64,000 nucleotides of DNA from an uncultured Clostridia bacterium (lineage in GTDB: Bacteria; Bacillota; Clostridia; Christensenellales; Borkfalkiaceae): the NCBI GenBank assembly GCA_947628505.1, contig CANRAD010000001.1:62001-126000 (forward strand), written 5' to 3'. Every line of letters starts with the position of its first letter. The first letter of the stretch is position 1. The notes under the pieces were generated by a model. That model made no database searches and had not been told where the DNA came from. It saw only the letters and a list, made by a program, of their open reading frames with translations. Shown here one piece after another: positions 8,897 through 15,985 of the stretch. The translations under genes were made by a program, and so were the position numbers.

Positions 8897-9148
8897 ATGG
8901 AATACACATATAAAACCGAAAATACTTGCTCAACCGAGATAAAATTTCGTTTGAAAGGAAATAGAGTTTACGATATTCGCTTTACGGGCGGTTGTAACGG
9001 CAACCTTAAAGCGATATCCAAACTTTTGCAAGGTAAAACCGTTGAAGAGATAGAGGGAACGCTGTTAGGGAATACGTGCGGACGACGTGATACGTCTTGC
9101 GCCGACCAATTGGCGAAGGCAGTGCGCGCCGCGTATAACGCGAAGTGA
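8897..9148 (+). CDS. TSCPD-domain protein (TIGR03905 type)
   Basis: 83-aa protein built from the short TSCPD domain, with the conserved FTGGCNGNLKA block and the C-terminal C-G-R-R-D-T-S-C-A-D motif that gives the domain its name. ATG 8897 is chosen because GGAGG sits just upstream and because it aligns with the paralogue at 60539, which starts MHYQYKTENTCST; an in-frame start at 8843 has no ribosome site. The TSCPD domain also occurs at the end of some B12-dependent ribonucleotide reductases, where the Cys residues may act in redox or metal binding. Function of the stand-alone protein is unknown. Confidence 0.85.
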   Translation: MEYTYKTENTCSTEIKFRLKGNRVYDIRFTGGCNGNLKAISKLLQGKTVEEIEGTLLGNTCGRRDTSCADQLAKAVRAAYNAK

Positions 9149-9250
9149 TTGTCGCGCGTTGCGCGCCATAAAGCATAATATAAAAGACGAGGACAATAAG
9201 GGTAAACTGTGCGCATGAGCGGAAAATATTTTTATATGTAACTTTTATGC

Positions 9251-9279
9251 TTGACAAAATATAGACCTTTTATTATAAT
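9251..9279 (+). promoter_or_regulatory. tRNA-Leu promoter
   Basis: Perfect consensus TTGACA (9251-9256), 17-nt spacer, TATAAT (9274-9279). The predicted +1 is about five bases before the tRNA. Confidence 0.85.
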
Positions 9280-9290
9280 TTCATTGTTTT

Positions 9291-9373
9291 GCGGACGTGG
9301 CGAAATTGGCAGACGCGCAGGTTTCAGGTTCCTGTGGGAGACCATGGGGGTTCAAGTCCCTTCGTCCGCACCA
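9291..9373 (+). tRNA. tRNA-Leu (anticodon CAG)
   Basis: Acceptor stem GCGGACG/CGTCCGC, discriminator A and encoded CCA. The anticodon loop TTCAGGT gives CAG, which reads CUG. The T-arm is GGGGGTTCAAGTCCCTT and a class II variable arm is present. Its 3' portion is duplicated downstream at 9556. Confidence 0.93.
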
Positions 9374-9415
9374 AAACCGCGCGGCGGGGAAAAACTTCCT
9401 CGCCGCGCGGTTTTA
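9353..9415 (+). repeat. 63-bp direct repeat, copy 1 (tRNA-Leu 3' end plus terminator)
   Basis: Runs from C56 of the T-loop through CCA and the whole downstream terminator hairpin. It is identical base for base to 9556-9618. Confidence 0.95.
9376..9414 (+). terminator. tRNA-Leu terminator
   Basis: Long GC-rich hairpin AACCGCGCGGCG.../...CGCCGCGCGGTT ending in TTTT. It is part of the 63-bp repeat. Confidence 0.8.
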
Positions 9416-9426
9416 ACAAGAGATAA

Positions 9427-9555
9427 ACGAAGGGACTTGAAGGTGGAGACGTGAGCGGTAGCGAACGGTTTGCGCACAAAGTCCGAAAAGAGCATAGACC
9501 GAACGCAAACCGAACAGCGCGGTGCGCTGTTCGTCGGGGCGCGCCGCCAAAGGCG
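9427..9555 (+). repeat. tRNA-associated repeat unit between the two tRNA-tail copies
   Basis: Begins with an inverted 15-base match to the tRNA-Leu T-arm (9427-9441, reverse complement of 9351-9365). It ends in a small hairpin GCGCC-GCCAAA-GGCGC that runs directly into the tail copy. The same closing block, GCGCGCCGC plus two bases plus AAGGCG, stands before the tail copy beside tRNA-Ser. Open frames here are short, overlap on both strands and follow the repeat, so no gene is called. Confidence 0.7.
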
Positions 9556-9618
9556 CAAGTCCCTTCGTCCGCACCAAAACCGCGCGGCGGGGAAAAACTT
9601 CCTCGCCGCGCGGTTTTA
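9556..9618 (+). repeat. 63-bp direct repeat, copy 2 (tRNA tail mimic plus terminator)
   Basis: Exact copy of 9353-9415: the T-loop 3' half, acceptor 3' strand, CCA and terminator, without the rest of a tRNA. A further degenerate unit of the same style follows to about 9760. Confidence 0.95.
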
Positions 9619-9763
9619 TATAAGATAAGGGATTTGAGGGACGAGCGAGGCGTTTCATAGCACAGCCTTGTAGCGCTGTGCGTGCCGAGCGAGATGAGTG
9701 AGCGCATACCGCAAGGCGCGAACGATGCCCGAACACGGCGTTGTCCTTGCGCCGCGGCTACGT

Positions 9764-10285
9764 TTATTTATCAAAATATATTGCGTTAATCATAGTCTCC
9801 GCAAGGTTTTCAACGCTGTCTTTGCAATCGCTTTCCAGCCACAGCATAGATACGTTAAAAACCATTCCCGCATATAAATACGGGGCATATCTGCCCGTTT
9901 CTTCGTATTCCCTTTTAAATGTCTCGGTAAAATTTCTGTTTAAAAAATCGAGATACAAATATTCGAGGTGTGCTCTTTTAATCAGCTTAAAGCACTCCTT
10001 GTTTTTTTTGAATTTCTCGAATACATCACGCACTATTTTTATATAATCTTCTCTGCACCGCGGATAATAATGCTGTTCGAACATAAATTCCTTTGTGTTG
10101 TGCGTAAAATAAAACTCTATTACGTCCTCTTTTCGCTTAAAGTAACGGTAGAAGGTCGCTCTGCCGACGCCTGCTTTCAAAGCTATATCGCTCACGCTTA
10201 TTTTTTCGAATTCGTATTCGCTCATCAGTTTAAAAAGAGCCTGCACTATGTAGTGCCGCGTATATTCTTCGGGCGCATATTCCAC
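9764..10285 (-). CDS. TetR/AcrR family transcriptional regulator
   Basis: 173-aa regulator with an N-terminal helix-turn-helix (KISVSDIALKAGVGRATFYRYF) and a helical C-terminal ligand domain without a recognised subtype. The GTG at 10285 is chosen as start because AAGGAG lies eight to nine bases before it; a longer frame from 10324 would include that ribosome site inside the gene. It is transcribed away from the membrane protein at 10470, with about 180 bp between them, so it may control that gene and itself. The ligand is unknown. The gene runs up to the tRNA-repeat array. Confidence 0.85.
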   Translation of the reverse strand: MEYAPEEYTRHYIVQALFKLMSEYEFEKISVSDIALKAGVGRATFYRYFKRKEDVIEFYFTHNTKEFMFEQHYYPRCREDYIKIVRDVFEKFKKNKECFKLIKRAHLEYLYLDFLNRNFTETFKREYEETGRYAPYLYAGMVFNVSMLWLESDCKDSVENLAETMINAIYFDK

Positions 10286-10359
10286 GATACAATATCTCCT
10301 TTTTTGTTTCAAATTTGCCGACACTTTCAGAGGTTGTGTCTAATTGCCCTTGCGGACGG

Positions 10360-10388
10360 TTGCATAAATTTTTTCTTTTTTATATGAT
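10360..10388 (+). promoter_or_regulatory. Promoter of the 10470 gene
   Basis: TTGCAT (10360-10365), 17-nt spacer, TATGAT (10383-10388), in the intergenic region shared with the TetR gene. Confidence 0.6.
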
Positions 10389-10469
10389 ACACTTGTCTTA
10401 CGGGAAAGTCAACCGAAACGCGCGTCGAGCGACTGCCCGCAGATAACAATGTATAAAGGAGATTTAAAA

Positions 10470-11006
10470 ATGCAGGAAAAGGATTTCGTTTCATACGAAT
10501 ATAAAACAGTTACGGTAAAGGCAAAGGACCAGACGCGAGCAATGGATATGTACGAGGCTTTCGGTTGGGAAGTAACGGGTGTTAACGTTTCGGCTGTGGA
10601 GGGGGTTACGCTCTCTTTAAAACGCGACAGAAAGCAACGGCACAAAACCGAGCTCAATAAGCTCGAACGGCAAGCGGAGGAGACCTCTCAGGAGATCAAC
10701 GACCTACAAAAGTCCAAAACTATGGCGGCAAGCATTTTCGCCTATACTTTCGGCATCGTCTCCGCGCTTTTGTTCGGCGGCGGCATGAGCCTTGTTATGC
10801 TTATGCAGAACAATATCCCCGCGCTTGCCGGCGGCATAGTGTTGGGCGTTGTGGGAATAGTATTTTGCGGGTTAAATTATATATTCTACAAGAAAATCGC
10901 GGCGAAAAAAATCAGTCAGGTTTTGCCCGTAATAGACCAAACGGAAGAGAAGCTCGCCGGAATTCTTGAAAGAGGCAACGATCTTTTAAAGGCAGAGACT
11001 ATCTGA
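10470..11006 (+). CDS. Hypothetical two-helix membrane protein with coiled coil
   Basis: 178-aa protein not recognised as a named family. About residues 1-55 form a soluble alpha/beta segment (DFVSYEYKTVTVKAKDQTR). A charged coiled-coil stretch follows (about 56-85, RKQRHKTELNKLERQAEE), then two hydrophobic segments (about 92-116 and 120-142) and a basic helical tail. The ATG at 10470 follows AAAGGAG. It faces a TetR regulator, which suggests that it is an inducible membrane protein. It could be a small sensor or envelope-stress protein, but no function can be assigned. Confidence 0.75.
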   Translation: MQEKDFVSYEYKTVTVKAKDQTRAMDMYEAFGWEVTGVNVSAVEGVTLSLKRDRKQRHKTELNKLERQAEETSQEINDLQKSKTMAASIFAYTFGIVSALLFGGGMSLVMLMQNNIPALAGGIVLGVVGIVFCGLNYIFYKKIAAKKISQVLPVIDQTEEKLAGILERGNDLLKAETI

Positions 11007-11263
11007 AATAAACCGCCCTTTTGGAATTCGGCTTTTCTTTCGGTACACTCGTTGCGGACTATAACTTGACAGATGTTTCGCTGTATATGTTCGGGATATT
11101 GTTCGCAGAGGCGGAAAGCGGCGCGGAGGGACAAATATGTCCGTCCGCGCCGTATTATTCGGTTATAAAAAATTTTTATGGATTTGACGTTTCAAACCTC
11201 TCCATTGAAAGATGTCAAAAGGTCGCGCGCATGATTGATTTTCGGTTGAATTTCGCACAATAA

Positions 11264-11279
11264 TGTTTATTCTTTAACA
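11264..11279. promoter_or_regulatory. Candidate Rex operator upstream of adhE
   Basis: TGTTTATTCTTTAACA differs by one base from the Rex consensus half-sites TGTTAA-N4-TTAACA. It lies about 35 bp upstream of the adhE -35 box. Rex represses adhE in many Clostridia. Confidence 0.5.
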
Positions 11280-11314
11280 AAAAAACATAAATTAACGTAT
11301 TTTGAAAAAATAAT

Positions 11315-11343
11315 TTGATAGGGGAGATTTGAATTGATATAAT
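11315..11343 (+). promoter_or_regulatory. adhE promoter
   Basis: TTGATA (11315-11320), 17-nt spacer, extended -10 TGATATAAT (box 11338-11343). The leader is about 58 nt and carries AAGGAG before the start. Confidence 0.7.
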
Positions 11344-11407
11344 TTTATCGATTTAAGGTTTTCGAAAATACGCATATTATAAATTGAAACATTTTTAAGG
11401 AGTAACG

Positions 11408-14026
11408 ATGCAATTCAAGTTCAATTATTCTACTTGCGACAGCCCGGAGGCGCTCGTTAACGAGATATGCAGAGTTCGTCGGGCTCAGCGTGAATTCGCC
11501 GCTTTTCCGCAGGAAAAGGTTGACGCGATTTTCAGAGCATGCGCAATTGCGGCCAACAGAGCAAGAATACCTCTTGCCAAACTTGCCGTAGACGAAACCG
11601 GTATGGGTATAGTCGAGGATAAAGTCATAAAAAACCATTATGCCTCGGAATATATTTACAACAAATATAAGGACGAGAAAACTTGCGGGATAATTGAGGA
11701 GGACGCTTCCTACGGCATTAAAAAAGTGGCGGAGCCCATAGGCGTTATCGCCGCCATAATCCCCACGACAAATCCCACCTCAACTGCAATTTTTAAAACA
11801 TTATTATGCTTAAAAACGCGTAACGGTTGTATAATAAGCCCGCATCCGAGGGCTAAAAACTCTACGATTGCCGCGGCAAAAGTAGTCTATGAAGCCGCCG
11901 TGGAAGCGGGGGCGCCGGAAGGCATAATAAGTTGGATAGACGTTCCCGGTCTCGAAATGACCAATATGCTTATGAAAGAAGCCGATACGATTCTTGCGAC
12001 CGGCGGTCCGGGAATGGTTCGCGCGGCATATTCGAGCGGTAAGCCGGCAATAGGCGTAGGCGCCGGCAACACGCCTGCGATTTTCGATGAAAGCTGTGAT
12101 ATACTCCTTGCCGTAAACTCGGTTATACATTCCAAGACGTTCGATAACGGTATGATTTGCGCTTCCGAACAATCGGTTATAGTCGCAAACGGTATATACG
12201 AAAAGGTAAAAACCGAATTTGCGGCGAGGAACTGTCATTTTCTCACGGAAGAAGAGCTTGAAAAAGTCAGAAAAACCATAATTATAAACGGTTCGCTGAA
12301 TGCGAAAATAGTCGGGCAGAGCGCTTGTAAAATCGCCGGGTTATCCGGAATATCCGTGCCGCCGACGACTAAAATACTGATAGGCGAGGTCGAAAATGTC
12401 GATATCTCCGAAGAGTTTGCCCACGAAAAACTTTCGCCGGTGCTTGCAATGTATCGCGCCGAAAGTTTTGAAGACGCTTTGGATAAGGCGGACAGATTGA
12501 TTGCGGACGGCGGTTTCGGACACACTTCGTCGCTGTATGTCGACGAAATAACCGGTAAAGATAAAATAAGAATTTTTGCCGAAAGAATGAAAACATGCCG
12601 AATTCTCATAAATACGCCGTCTTCGCAAGGAGGCATAGGTGATTTATATAATTTTAAACTTGCGCCGTCGTTGACGCTCGGCTGCGGAAGTTGGGGAGGA
12701 AATTCAATATCCGAAAACGTCGGAATAAAAAATCTGCTTAACATAAAAACCGTTGCGGAGAGGAGAGAAAATATGCTTTGGTTCAGAGCTCCGGAAAAAA
12801 TTTATATAAAACGCGGCTGTCTGCCCGTTGCGCTTGAAGAGTTGAAAACTACGCTCGGCAAGAAGAAAGCGTTTGTGGTAACCGATAAATTCCTTTACGA
12901 AAACGGGTTTTCAGAGCGCGTTACGAAAAAATTGGAAGAGATAGGCGTTTCATATGGCGTTTTCTTTGAAATCGAGCCTGATCCCACGCTAAAAAGCGCG
13001 AAAGAGGGCGCGAAGCAGATGCGCGCGTTTAATCCCGACGTAATAATAGCGCTCGGCGGCGGCAGCGCAATGGACGCGGCAAAGATAATGTGGGTGCTGT
13101 ACGAACATCCCGAAGCCGATTTCGAAGATATGACCATGCGCTTTTCGGATATAAGAAAAAGAATATATTCATTCCCGAAAATGGGAGAAAAAGCGTATTT
13201 TATAGCTATTCCAACTTCGTCTGGCACAGGTTCCGAAGTAACGCCGTTTGCGGTAATAACGGATGAAAATTCCGGGATAAAATATCCTCTCGCCGACTAT
13301 GAATTGTTGCCCGACATGGCGATAATAGACGCAGATCTTCATATGTCCGCGCCTAAGGGTTTGACAGCCGCTTCCGGCATAGACGCGGCAACCCACGCTC
13401 TCGAAGCGTATGTTTCCGTAATGGCAACGGATTACACCGATTCGCTTGCGCTTCAAGCGCTTAAAATCATTTTTGAATATTTGCCGGCGGCATATGAGAA
13501 CGGAAGTACCGATTACAAAGCGCGCGAAAAGATGGCAAATGCGGCTACAATGGCCGGTATGGCGTTTGCAAACGCCTTTTTGGGCGTATGCCATTCAATG
13601 GCGCATAAACTCGGCGCTTACCATCATCTTCCCCACGGAATAGCAAATGCCCTTCTTATAGACGAGGTGATAAAATTCAATTGTGCGGAAGCGCCCGCCA
13701 AGATGGGAACTTTCAGTCAGTATGCATATCCTCATGCAAAAAGACGCTATGCGGAAATTGCCGAAGCTCTCGGACTGAAAGGCAAATCCGACGACGAGAA
13801 AACTGATAACCTTATCAAGGCTATCGACGGTTTGAAAGCAAAAATCGGGATAAAAGATTCTATAAAAGATTACGGCGTAGAGGAAGCGGTTTTTCTCGAA
13901 AAACTCGACGATATGTGCGAAGCGGCTTTTGACGATCAGTGTACGGGCGCAAATCCGAGATATCCTTTGATAAGCGAAATAAAACAAATGTATTTAAACG
14001 CCTATTACGGCAAAAAAGGAGAATAA
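11408..14026 (+). CDS. adhE: Bifunctional aldehyde-alcohol dehydrogenase AdhE
   Basis: 872-aa fermentative enzyme reducing acetyl-CoA to acetaldehyde and then ethanol with two NADH. The N-terminal CoA-acylating aldehyde dehydrogenase (about 1-440) has its catalytic Cys near residue 250 (MICASEQS). The C-terminal iron-dependent alcohol dehydrogenase (about 450-870) shows GGGSAMDAAK, the GTGSEVTPF block and metal-binding His residues in HSMAHKLGAYHHLPHG. AAGGAG precedes the ATG. Full length and intact. A kinase gene starts one base after its stop, so they are co-transcribed. A Rex-like site upstream suggests NADH-responsive control. Confidence 0.97.
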   Translation: MQFKFNYSTCDSPEALVNEICRVRRAQREFAAFPQEKVDAIFRACAIAANRARIPLAKLAVDETGMGIVEDKVIKNHYASEYIYNKYKDEKTCGIIEEDASYGIKKVAEPIGVIAAIIPTTNPTSTAIFKTLLCLKTRNGCIISPHPRAKNSTIAAAKVVYEAAVEAGAPEGIISWIDVPGLEMTNMLMKEADTILATGGPGMVRAAYSSGKPAIGVGAGNTPAIFDESCDILLAVNSVIHSKTFDNGMICASEQSVIVANGIYEKVKTEFAARNCHFLTEEELEKVRKTIIINGSLNAKIVGQSACKIAGLSGISVPPTTKILIGEVENVDISEEFAHEKLSPVLAMYRAESFEDALDKADRLIADGGFGHTSSLYVDEITGKDKIRIFAERMKTCRILINTPSSQGGIGDLYNFKLAPSLTLGCGSWGGNSISENVGIKNLLNIKTVAERRENMLWFRAPEKIYIKRGCLPVALEELKTTLGKKKAFVVTDKFLYENGFSERVTKKLEEIGVSYGVFFEIEPDPTLKSAKEGAKQMRAFNPDVIIALGGGSAMDAAKIMWVLYEHPEADFEDMTMRFSDIRKRIYSFPKMGEKAYFIAIPTSSGTGSEVTPFAVITDENSGIKYPLADYELLPDMAIIDADLHMSAPKGLTAASGIDAATHALEAYVSVMATDYTDSLALQALKIIFEYLPAAYENGSTDYKAREKMANAATMAGMAFANAFLGVCHSMAHKLGAYHHLPHGIANALLIDEVIKFNCAEAPAKMGTFSQYAYPHAKRRYAEIAEALGLKGKSDDEKTDNLIKAIDGLKAKIGIKDSIKDYGVEEAVFLEKLDDMCEAAFDDQCTGANPRYPLISEIKQMYLNAYYGKKGE

Positions 14027-14027
14027 A

Positions 14028-14777
14028 ATGTCTGAGAAAGTGCTTATTTTCGAAAGGTCGGATAAAAAAATATATCGCGACGGCGATAAATTAATCAAAC
14101 AGTTTGCTCCCAACTATTCCAAGGCGGAGATTTTAAACGAGGCTTTGAACCATGCGCGGGTGGAAGAAACGGACCTTGATATTCCTAAAATCAGATCTAT
14201 CGAGGTCGTGGAAGGCAGATGGGCAATAGTGTTAGACTATATCGACGGCGTAACTCTTCAACATAAAATGGACGAAGAGCCGGAGAAACTTGACGAGTAT
14301 CTCGAATTTTACGTTGACTTACAGATGAAAGTTTTGAAGCATAAAGTTCCCATGCTAAATAAGATGAAGGATAAATTCAACGCTAAAATTTCCGCGGCCG
14401 ATTTGAGCGCGACAACTCGCTACGAGCTTCATACAAGACTCGATTCGATGCCCAAGCATGACAACTTGTGCCACGGCGATTTCGATCCGTCCAACATAAT
14501 AATAACTCCCGACGGCAAGCCGTTTATTATAGATTGGTCGCATGCAACTCAGGGAAACGCTTCCGCGGACGTTGCGAGAAGTTATCTTATGTGGAGCCTC
14601 AACGGCAAAGAAGCGCTTGCCGATAAATATCTTAAACTCTATTGCAAAAAGAGCGATACGGCGATTCAGTACGTTCAACGCTGGATTCCGATTGTAGCCG
14701 CAAGCAGGTTGGTCAAGGCCAAGCCGGAAGAAAAGGAACTGTTGCATCGCTGGGCGGACGTTGTGGATTACGAATAG
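14028..14777 (+). CDS. APH/choline-kinase-fold phosphotransferase
   Basis: 249-aa small-molecule kinase of the aminoglycoside-phosphotransferase superfamily. The Brenner motif CHGDFDPSNII (about residue 145) gives the catalytic Asp, and IIDWSH (about 165) is the metal-binding motif. N-terminal lobe residues DGDKLIKQF include the ATP-binding Lys. The start codon is one base after the adhE stop, with AAAGGAG in the end of adhE, so the two are translated from one message. The substrate is unknown: such domains phosphorylate choline, aminoglycosides, homoserine or sugars. Nothing here points specifically to antibiotic resistance. Confidence 0.85.
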   Translation: MSEKVLIFERSDKKIYRDGDKLIKQFAPNYSKAEILNEALNHARVEETDLDIPKIRSIEVVEGRWAIVLDYIDGVTLQHKMDEEPEKLDEYLEFYVDLQMKVLKHKVPMLNKMKDKFNAKISAADLSATTRYELHTRLDSMPKHDNLCHGDFDPSNIIITPDGKPFIIDWSHATQGNASADVARSYLMWSLNGKEALADKYLKLYCKKSDTAIQYVQRWIPIVAASRLVKAKPEEKELLHRWADVVDYE

Positions 14778-14795
14778 ACATAATACAAATGATGG

Positions 14796-14828
14796 CGCGG
14801 CGAGCGGAAATTCCGCTCGCCGCGTTTT
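14796..14828 (+). terminator. Terminator of the adhE-kinase operon
   Basis: Stem CGCGGCGAGCGGAA/TTCCGCTCGCCGCG with a short loop, then TTTT. Confidence 0.85.
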
Positions 14829-14853
14829 GATGTCAAAATTTTTTATCAATCGT

Positions 14854-14882
14854 TTGCAATTATAGTCGTACGTTGTTATAAT
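14854..14882 (+). promoter_or_regulatory. Promoter of the nfn operon
   Basis: TTGCAA (14854-14859), 17-nt spacer, TATAAT (14877-14882). The predicted +1 is only about four bases before the first ATG at 14893. Confidence 0.7.
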
Positions 14883-14892
14883 AAAGTGGATT

Positions 14893-15147
14893 ATGACACA
14901 AAAATACTATTTTGTCGCAGTTGAATTTGTAGATGACGCGAATGTGGTCGGATTGCTCTATTGGTATCTGTGCGATTACATCGAAGTGGCGGAAGGCGAC
15001 ATTGTAACGGCGCCTTTGGGAAGGCACAACAATTTACAGCAAGGTGTTGTGCGCAAAACTCTGTATGCAACCGAAACGGACGCGCCTTTCCCGTTTTATC
15101 TTATCAAAAGTATTAAAAGTTATAAAAAGGTTGGTAAAAATGTATAA
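14893..15147 (+). CDS. Small protein resembling the PriA N-terminal DNA-binding domain
   Basis: 84-aa protein of uncertain identity. Its order of features (VAVEFVDD, then a YWYLCDYIEVAEGD segment, then VTAPLGRHNNLQQGVV) resembles the 3'-DNA-binding domain at the start of PriA helicase, but no helicase follows. It is the first gene of the nfn operon and its last eight bases overlap the nfnA start, so translation is coupled. The promoter leaves only about four leader bases. It may be a small electron-transfer accessory protein or a free-standing PriA-like fold; neither can be decided from sequence. Confidence 0.6.
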   Translation: MTQKYYFVAVEFVDDANVVGLLYWYLCDYIEVAEGDIVTAPLGRHNNLQQGVVRKTLYATETDAPFPFYLIKSIKSYKKVGKNV

Positions 15148-15982
15148 AATTTTAACTAAGAAGCAACTCAATCCCACTGTAACGATGATGGATATCGAGG
15201 CGCCTCTTGTTGCTAATAAAGCGGAGGCCGGACAATTTATAATTTTAAGAGTAGACGACGACGGAGAGAGAATTCCCTTGACGGTTGCCGGGTATGACAG
15301 AAAGGCCGGAACCGTAAAGATAATATTTCAGATTGTGGGAGCTACAACCATGGCTCTCGATAAGAAAAACGAGGGCGAGTATATCTCCGATTTTGTCGGA
15401 CCTCTCGGATGCGCGACGCGAACGGAAGGTATAAAGAAAGTCTGCATAGTAGGCGGCGGCGTAGGATGCGCAATTGCCTGGCCTGTGGCGCGCAAATTTT
15501 TCGAACTCGGCGCCGAAGTACATTCCATAATAGGTTTCCGCAATAAGGATTTGCTTATCCTCGAAAAAGAATTTGCCGATTGTTCCCATAAACTCACAAT
15601 CATGACCGACGACGGAAGTTACGGCAGACGGGGAGTTGTAACGGAACCTCTTAAAGAAGCCATCGAAAGCGGCGAAAGATACGACGAAGTGATTGCCATC
15701 GGTCCGCTTATCATGATGAAATTCGTAGCCGCAACCACTAAGCCTTATAATATTCCCACGACAGTTTCAATGAATCCCATTATGATAGACGGTACGGGAA
15801 TGTGCGGCGGTTGCAGATTGACGGTAGGCGGCAAAACAAAGTTTGCATGCGTGGACGGCCCGGATTTTAACGGGTTCGAGGTCGACTTCGACGAGGCGAT
15901 GGCGAGATCTTCCATGTATGCCGAATTCGAAAAAGCAGAAAGGGAAAATTTCTGTAATCTCTTTAAAAAGGAGGTTTTGTAA
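15140..15982 (+). CDS. nfnA: NAD(P)H flavin oxidoreductase subunit NfnA (SudB/DHOD-B-like)
   Basis: 280-aa small subunit of NADH-dependent ferredoxin:NADP oxidoreductase. It has an FAD-binding barrel (about 1-95), an NAD-binding Rossmann domain (KVCIVGGGVGCAIAW) and a C-terminal [2Fe-2S] loop, DGTGMCGGCRLTV, plus a later Cys in FACVDG. The enzyme couples ferredoxin and NADH oxidation to NADP reduction by flavin electron bifurcation. ATG 15140 follows AAAAGG; a longer frame from 15044 lies inside the upstream gene. The partner NfnB starts three bases after its stop. It could instead be annotated as a sulfide dehydrogenase subunit, but the gene pairing supports Nfn. Confidence 0.88.
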   Translation: MYKILTKKQLNPTVTMMDIEAPLVANKAEAGQFIILRVDDDGERIPLTVAGYDRKAGTVKIIFQIVGATTMALDKKNEGEYISDFVGPLGCATRTEGIKKVCIVGGGVGCAIAWPVARKFFELGAEVHSIIGFRNKDLLILEKEFADCSHKLTIMTDDGSYGRRGVVTEPLKEAIESGERYDEVIAIGPLIMMKFVAATTKPYNIPTTVSMNPIMIDGTGMCGGCRLTVGGKTKFACVDGPDFNGFEVDFDEAMARSSMYAEFEKAERENFCNLFKKEVL

Positions 15983-15985
15983 GGT

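Larger units (their letters stand above)
11007..11407 (+). other. Intergenic region before adhE
   Basis: Holds a hairpin at 11120-11151 (GGCGCGGA/TCCGCGCC) with a weak T-run that may end the upstream transcript, a Rex-like palindrome, the adhE promoter and the adhE leader. An 80-codon open frame at 11021-11263 runs through the hairpin, has no ribosome site and is not called. Confidence 0.6.

Noticed and set aside
9251..9736. Several open frames of 60-130 codons on both strands around tRNA-Leu
   Set aside because: They read through the tRNA, terminators and repeats, have no ribosome sites and overlap each other.
11021..11263. 80-codon plus-strand frame
   Set aside because: It has no ribosome site, crosses a terminator-like hairpin and contains the Rex-like region at its end; no motif.
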